A DNA stretch of 38,791 nt from Candidatus Acidiflorens stordalenmirensis. GTDB lineage: Bacteria; Acidobacteriota; Terriglobia; Terriglobales; Acidobacteriaceae. Where the stretch lies: assembly GCA_003139995.1 (NCBI GenBank), contig PLIC01000084.1, positions 1 through 38,791 of the forward strand. Reading direction: 5' to 3'. The position numbers and the translations under genes are program-made. Positions 35,000 through 38,791 of the stretch are shown piece after piece. Each line of letters begins with the position of its first letter. Positions within the stretch are counted from its first letter, which is position 1. Below the pieces are notes generated by a model. That model was not told where the DNA came from and ran no database searches. It saw only the letters and a list, made by a program, of their open reading frames with translations.

Positions 35000-35926
35000 C
35001 CCGATAAACGCGCAGTGCCCGCCGTCGGCCGTCTCCACGAAGGTGATGTTCGGGTTCGACGAAATCTTCCGCCGCGTCTCCGCCGTGATGCGCACGAACG
35101 GATCATTCGCCGCGTACAAGACCAGCGCCGGCACCGCGATGCAATCGATTACGTGCGCCGCCGAAGCGCGATCATAGTAATCGTCCGCGCCCGCGAAGCC
35201 GCAATAGTAAGCCGTCACCTTGTCGTCAAACTCGCGCAGGCTCCGGATGCCGCGCAGGCGGCTCACGTCGAAGTGGCCGGGAAACAGCCGCGCCTTCTGA
35301 AGCATTCGGCGGCGCAGCGCCCACAAGAAATATTTTTCGTAAATCCGGTTCGCCGGTTCGTGCAGCGCATCCGCCGACGCCGCCAGATCGATCGCCGGAC
35401 AACACGCAGCGACGGCTCGAACCTGCGGCGGCGCTTGCGGTCCCCACTCCCCCGCCAACTTCAGCACGATGTTGCCGCCCATCGAGAATCCAACCAGCGC
35501 CAGGCGCGAAATGCCGTCGCGCGCGATGACCTGGCGCGCCACCGCCGCCACGTCATTCGACAACCCCGAGTGATAGAGCACCGGCGCGAGCGCGTCCGTG
35601 CCGCCACAGTTGCGCTGGTTGTAGCGGATCACGTTCATCCCCGCAGCCAGAGCCTTCTCGGTGACTCCTAGCATGTACTGCGAGTCGCTTGACCCTTCGA
35701 GCCCGTGCACAATAATAATGGTCAGTGCGCGCGCTCGATCCGTTTGCCAGTGGCAGTGACAAAGCACCTGGACGCCGGGCGCCACTTCAATCAGCCGCTC
35801 CTCGGGCGCAGGCAGATGAAAACGCCGCGGAATTAAAAAGCTGGCAACGGTTTGCACGTGTCCGCCGCGCAACCAGCGGCGTGGCGTGAAGGGGCGCGTC
35901 TCCTCGTGTGTTTGCGAAGTATCCAC
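34925..35926 (-). CDS. YheT-family alpha/beta hydrolase, frameshifted near the C-terminus
   Basis: 333 residues as read. The alpha/beta-hydrolase core is clear: oxyanion region 'IIIVHGLEGSSDSQYM', 'VIRYNQRNCGGTD', nucleophile elbow 'ALVGFSMGGNIVLKLAGEWG' (Ser in GFSMGG), the acid in 'LYAANDPF' and the catalytic histidine in 'DGGHCAFIGG'. This is the YheT/ABHD-type family; substrates are usually unknown esters. After 'AFIGG' the sequence becomes unlike the family ('TCQIARWSGDWQRWSLSRRS'), while the expected ending continues in another frame to 34849. So the gene carries one extra base, either a real mutation or a sequence error in a G run. All catalytic residues lie before the shift. Confidence 0.88.
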   Translation of the reverse strand: MDTSQTHEETRPFTPRRWLRGGHVQTVASFLIPRRFHLPAPEERLIEVAPGVQVLCHCHWQTDRARALTIIIVHGLEGSSDSQYMLGVTEKALAAGMNVIRYNQRNCGGTDALAPVLYHSGLSNDVAAVARQVIARDGISRLALVGFSMGGNIVLKLAGEWGPQAPPQVRAVAACCPAIDLAASADALHEPANRIYEKYFLWALRRRMLQKARLFPGHFDVSRLRGIRSLREFDDKVTAYYCGFAGADDYYDRASAAHVIDCIAVPALVLYAANDPFVRITAETRRKISSNPNITFVETADGGHCAFIGGTCQIARWSGDWQRWSLSRRSASR

Positions 35927-35975
35927 ACTTTGATTTTAAATAGAAGATAGCACTTTTCTTCGTGGAGTTTTCTTC

Positions 35976-36224
35976 ATGCCCATCTTCGAGTACGTCTGCA
36001 AGGAATGCCAGCACGAGTTCGAGGCTCTGGTCTTCGGCAAACAAAAAGCGGAGTGCCCGAAGTGCCAGAGCAAGAAACTGGAGCCGCAGCTCTCCGTGTT
36101 TGCCGTGGCCGCAAAGAGCGGAGCGACGACGCAGCCGCCATTCCCATCGGGATCGGCGGGGCCCTGCGGGTCGTGCTCCGAGGCTGGCGGGCCGGGGGGC
36201 TGCCCGATGAAAGACTTCGACTAA
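35976..36224 (+). CDS. FmdB-type zinc-ribbon protein
   Basis: 82 residues. 'MPIFEYVCKECQHEFEALV' and 'AECPKCQSKKLEPQLSVFAV' give the CxxC-CxxC pattern and typical wording of the putative regulatory protein FmdB family. The tail is Gly/Ser-rich with extra cysteines ('GPCGSCSEAGGPGGCPM'), as is common in the family. GGAG eight bases before the ATG supports the start. The role is not established; family members are small proteins of uncertain regulatory function. It is divergent from the hydrolase gene. Confidence 0.9.
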   Translation: MPIFEYVCKECQHEFEALVFGKQKAECPKCQSKKLEPQLSVFAVAAKSGATTQPPFPSGSAGPCGSCSEAGGPGGCPMKDFD

Positions 36225-36246
36225 GTCCTTTATTTGCGATCAAGAA

Positions 36247-36262
36247 TGTTTCACGTGAAACA
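36247..36262. promoter_or_regulatory. parS: parS centromere-like site (ParB/Spo0J binding)
   Basis: TGTTTCACGTGAAACA is a perfect 16-base palindrome and matches the well-conserved bacterial parS consensus exactly. The palindrome extends to 22 bases (36244-36265). ParB loads here and organises the origin region for chromosome segregation. It lies in a 438-bp gap without genes (36225-36662). No parA or parB is in the window. Confidence 0.9.
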
Positions 36263-36392
36263 TTCGTGCGCTTTGTAGTAGCTATGGGCTATACCATAAC
36301 AACGATTTATTTACTCGACTATTTTCGTTTGCAGGCTGTGGAACAGAAGCAGACTTTCGATGCCCAGCCCCTAAAGGGGGCGTCTGATTTCC

Positions 36393-36450
36393 TGTAGAGA
36401 CGAGGCTTGCCGCGTCTCTGGAGACGACGGGGCAAGCCTCGTCTCTACAG
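36393..36450. repeat. Inverted pair of family-1 REP-like repeats
   Basis: TGTAGAGACGAGGCTTGCCG (from 36393, ending GCGTCTCTG) and its reverse-oriented partner (GGGGCAAGCCTCGTCTCTAC, to 36450) face each other. Together they could fold into one long hairpin. Paired, inverted REPs of this type are the REPIN arrangement. Confidence 0.75.
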
Positions 36451-36466
36451 CTAGAGGAACCCACGG

Positions 36467-36494
36467 TATGGCTGAAGCCATGTCCCTTCAAAGC
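36467..36494. repeat. Palindromic repeat, family 2
   Basis: ATGGCTGAAGCCATG followed by TCCCTTCAAAGC, matching the layout at 16172-16204. It lies in the same gap as parS. The rest of the gap up to 36640 shows nothing I can name. Confidence 0.6.
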
Positions 36495-36662
36495 TATTTC
36501 TTCAGAGCTATCCGGAAACAACTTCATCAAAGTTTCCCTAATGCAACGTAACTTCGGGAACTGTTTGGTGGGTAACCGATGTGACGTTTCGCTTTGGGGC
36601 GTTTCTGGTTATGATCCGCTTGAATCTTCGAGCAAAACTTCGGAGCGTAACTCGGAGCGGAA

Positions 36663-36998
36663 ATGGATCGGCGAAAAGAGCGCAGACTGAACCTGGAGTT
36701 GCCGGTGCGCATCTGGGGAGTGGACAGGATGGCGCGGCCTTTCGCGGAGCTTGTTCGGGTGGGCAACGTCAGCAACAGTGGGGCAGTCTTGATCGGAGTG
36801 CGCTCGAAGGTACAGACCGGAGAAGTGCTCGATGTGCAACACGGCGCGTCGCGGGCGCAGTTTCGCATTGTGTGGATGAGTTCTTCGGGAGAGGCCGGCA
36901 TACAGGCTCTGGCATTTGAGCCTCCCATCTTGGGGATCGGCCTCCCCAAGGTTTGTGAAATGGTGGGGACCGGACAGGCCAGCGCCGAACGGCACTGA
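36663..36998 (+). CDS. Small PilZ-domain protein
   Basis: 111 residues, essentially one PilZ-like domain. 'MDRRKERRLNLELPVRIWG' contains the N-terminal Arg-rich motif (RRKERR, compare RxxxR) that grips c-di-GMP, and 'GNVSNSGAVLIG' matches the second motif (D/N-x-S-x-x-G). 'AQFRIVWMS' and 'AGIQALAFEPP' are the later strands. GGAG five bases before the ATG supports the start. It is probably a c-di-GMP receptor acting on an unknown partner. It is convergent with hemW. Confidence 0.82.
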   Translation: MDRRKERRLNLELPVRIWGVDRMARPFAELVRVGNVSNSGAVLIGVRSKVQTGEVLDVQHGASRAQFRIVWMSSSGEAGIQALAFEPPILGIGLPKVCEMVGTGQASAERH

Positions 36999-37006
36999 TC
37001 GGCCAA

Positions 37007-38389
37007 CTAACGTGGATTCACGTGGCCGGTCCCCACTTTTTCTTCGGCAAGGAATCTGGCAAAGACTTCATTGGATAAGAGACGGCCACGAGCGGTAAGG
37101 CGCAGAATCGACCCTTGCTGTTCGAGCAGACCTTCTTGCACGCATTGCCGGATCGCGGATTCCCAAAGGGCGACGGTCTCTTGGCTGAACTCTTGTTCGG
37201 GGGCGCGGCTGGCCTCAGCGGCTAAAGCCGCGGTTCCTTCTGCGGCGTTCGTGGCACGACTAAAGTCGTGCCCTTCCCAAAACCTGCTTTCGAGATCGAT
37301 ACCGCGATTGAGGCGCAGACGGAGGAAGAAACTTTCTTCGATTGCTGCCTGCGCGGAAATCAGCGTCACCGTATGCGGCACGCGATTCATGTACGCGTCG
37401 AGCGAGTCGGGCGTCGCGAAGCGGACGGCCTGGCAACGCTCGTCCTCATGATGATCGACGGCAAGCATCGAGTGCGCATCGACGCCGAAGCCGACGTAGG
37501 GCTGGCGCGTCCAATATTTCAAGTTATGGCGCGACTGGTTCTTATGCGAATCGCGAGGGCGCGATTCGTTATTTTGTGACTCGTTGTTTTGTAAATGTGG
37601 GACGGCGCGGGCAAAGTTGGATATTTCGTACTGCGCAAGGCCAGCGGCGGCCAGCATCTCACATGCCTGCTGATAGAAATCCGCGGTTGCGTCGTCGTCA
37701 GGGACAAAGTGGGCGTGGTAACGGGCGCCTCCGGCGATCAGTTCCCTGCCGAGACGAGAATCCTGGTCCACTTCGAGCATGTAAACGCTCGCGTGCGGAA
37801 CGCCTGTCGCAATCGTCTCCGACAGCGAGAAGGCCCAGCTTTCCTCGGTCTGGTGCGGCAGCCCGGCAATCAGATCGATATTAATGTTGGCGATGCCAGC
37901 CTCCCGCAGGCGAGCGATGTCTTTCAGCACAGTGGTACGTTTGTGCAACCGTCCCACGGACTGCGCTTCCCGGTCGACGAAGGATTGCACGCCCAGGCTC
38001 ACACGATTCACGCCGCATTGCAGCAAGGTTTCGATGAGGGCGGCAGTAAGCGTGCCCGGAGCGCATTCGACCGTGATCTCTGCATCGGGCGCAACTCGAA
38101 AATGAGCGCGGACGGCGGCGAAGATGCGCAGCAGCTGCGAGGTATCGAGGATCGACGGAGTTCCTCCGCCGAGATAGATGGAGTCGGCGGTGTCATCGTG
38201 TGTACATCCGAGTGCAGATCCGAGCGCGCAACCCAGCTTCGACGTTATCTGGCGCGAGTTAGCGATATCTTCGAGCAGGCGGGCAACATACTTTTCGCAA
38301 GCAGATTTCGAGAACACGTCGGAGGCGAAGTTGCAGTAGCTGCACTTGGTCGGGCAGAACGGGACGGAGATGTAGAGGCCGAGGGGCAT
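37007..38389 (-). CDS. hemW: HemW-like radical SAM heme chaperone with in-frame insertion
   Basis: 460 residues, long for the family (about 380-400). The radical SAM cluster motif is 'CPTKCSYCNF' near the N-terminus. 'DSIYLGGGTPSIL', 'ECAPGTL', 'GVNRVSLGVQSF', 'NINIDLIAGLPHQTEESW' and 'YEISNFA' are all typical of HemW, a heme-binding relative of oxygen-independent coproporphyrinogen oxidase. The C-terminal winged-helix region ('LRLTARGRLLSNEVFARFL') is intact. Two stretches look inserted: a polar N/S/R-rich segment before 'SRHNLKYW', and about 25 residues around 366-391 ('GHDFSRATNAAEGTAALAAE') encoded by palindromic repeats. Both keep the frame. The start fits the conserved 'LGLYISVPFC'; no ribosome site is visible. 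Confidence 0.92.
   Translation of the reverse strand: MPLGLYISVPFCPTKCSYCNFASDVFSKSACEKYVARLLEDIANSRQITSKLGCALGSALGCTHDDTADSIYLGGGTPSILDTSQLLRIFAAVRAHFRVAPDAEITVECAPGTLTAALIETLLQCGVNRVSLGVQSFVDREAQSVGRLHKRTTVLKDIARLREAGIANINIDLIAGLPHQTEESWAFSLSETIATGVPHASVYMLEVDQDSRLGRELIAGGARYHAHFVPDDDATADFYQQACEMLAAAGLAQYEISNFARAVPHLQNNESQNNESRPRDSHKNQSRHNLKYWTRQPYVGFGVDAHSMLAVDHHEDERCQAVRFATPDSLDAYMNRVPHTVTLISAQAAIEESFFLRLRLNRGIDLESRFWEGHDFSRATNAAEGTAALAAEASRAPEQEFSQETVALWESAIRQCVQEGLLEQQGSILRLTARGRLLSNEVFARFLAEEKVGTGHVNPR
37214..37291. repeat. Family-2 palindromic repeats inserted in the hemW coding region
   Basis: CAGCGGCTAAAGCCGCGG is followed, after a spacer, by GGCACGACTAAAGTCGTGCCC and TTCC. The first palindrome is nearly identical to the one at 38739-38761. 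The element lies within hemW and is translated. Confidence 0.75.
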
Positions 38390-38512
38390 GCTGTTGTTTA
38401 TTCTATGGGACGGTTGCGAGGCGTGCGCCCTGATAGTGGCTTAGAATAGAGGGTAGGAGCCCGCTGCCGAAGAGCTCAACTATTCATAGGTGGAGCTGCG
38501 ACGAGAACAAAC

Positions 38513-38698
38513 ATGAGCGAGGAAAAGGTTGATCTTTTATGCGCGGACTGTGGCCAGGCGTTTTCTGCCTTCCTGCATGAAATGGCCGATCACAATGCCA
38601 AGGTCGTATGTCCGAGTTGCGGCAAGGCCCATGACGGCAAACTTCCGAAAGCTGCCCAGCCAGTTGCGGGGGCGCGACCGATCAAAAAGATTATTTAG
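38513..38698 (+). CDS. Small zinc-ribbon-like protein
   Basis: 61 residues with two cysteine pairs: 'LLCADCGQAFSAF' and 'VVCPSCGKAHDGK'. The second is shared, almost word for word, with the small protein at 5445-5627, and the spacing between pairs is similar, so they look like paralogs. The C-terminal tail is basic (RPIKKII). No strong ribosome site is seen: a GGTGGAG lies about 16 bases upstream, a little far. It is divergent from hemW. Function unknown; zinc binding is likely from the cysteine pattern. Confidence 0.7.
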   Translation: MSEEKVDLLCADCGQAFSAFLHEMADHNAKVVCPSCGKAHDGKLPKAAQPVAGARPIKKII

Positions 38699-38738
38699 CA
38701 GGCTGCGGAAAAACTCGTTCCCGCGCAGAAAGTGTGAC

Positions 38739-38761
38739 CTCAGCGGCTAAAGCCGTCGATG
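38739..38761. repeat. Palindromic repeat, family 2, at the window end
   Basis: CTCAGCGGCTAAAGCCGTCG, the same palindrome as the first half of the insertion in hemW. The window ends 30 bases later. Confidence 0.6.
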
Positions 38762-38791
38762 AAAATAAGCCAGTTATCGCAGCGGTAAACC

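Noticed and set aside
36393-36450. The long hairpin near parS as an intrinsic terminator
   Set aside because: No T-run follows on either strand, and the sequence belongs to a repeat family found at several other places.
36225-36662. Replication origin (oriC) beside parS
   Set aside because: I saw no cluster of DnaA boxes or AT-rich unwinding element in the gap; parS alone does not mark oriC.

Overview
The window looks like chromosomal DNA of an acidobacterium (Acidobacteriota, Terriglobia-like). The evidence is two very large Oar-like TonB-dependent receptors with N-terminal carboxypeptidase-regulatory domains, an acidobacterial-type VWFA-related protein, GC-rich codon use, and many short palindromic repeats between genes. 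This assignment rests on gene content and is inference. A perfect parS site at 36247-36262 suggests that the right end lies in the origin-proximal chromosome-partitioning region.

Layout. 20-2057 (minus) is a small operon of a YtrA-type GntR repressor, a slipin/SPFH membrane protein and a soluble protein with two ExbD periplasmic domains; its promoter contains a perfect palindrome and appears leaderless. 2245-5627 holds a secreted phosphoesterase, divergent typA/bipA (apparently a CTG start) and a small zinc-ribbon protein, followed by tRNA-Arg(CCG). 5901-7662 holds an outer-membrane barrel fused to a PDZ domain and a divergent ABM-like small protein. 8080-16060 is a divergent pair of paralogous receptors. 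16226-17924 (minus) is a MoaD-MoaE fusion overlapping a VWA protein. 18207-20864 is a large helical-repeat protein with a C-terminal PilZ-like domain.

21046-34160 (minus) is an energy-conservation block. It runs from an RHH-like regulator and a tiny membrane peptide through nuoA, a PH-like gene, nuoC, D, H, J, K, L, M and N, then atpZ, atpI, atpB and atpE, and ends in a terminator. The Nuo cluster carries the seven membrane subunits plus C and D, but no nuoB, E, F, G or I. The ATP synthase part carries only a and c subunits plus the two assembly-type proteins, so F1 and the b subunits must lie elsewhere. Several genes overlap by ATGA, while other gaps are filled by imperfect palindromic spacer repeats.

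34220-38698 holds a gene of unknown function, a YheT-family hydrolase with an apparent single-base frameshift in a G run, an FmdB-like zinc ribbon, parS, a PilZ protein, hemW carrying an in-frame repeat insertion, and a second small zinc-ribbon protein related to the one at 5445.

The strongest leads are the parS site, the frameshifted hydrolase, the Nuo cluster lacking iron-sulfur subunits, the GntR/slipin/double-ExbD operon with its promoter-embedded operator, the tiny membrane ORF before nuoA, and the dispersed repeats that enter coding regions. I found no CRISPR array, prophage or transposase.
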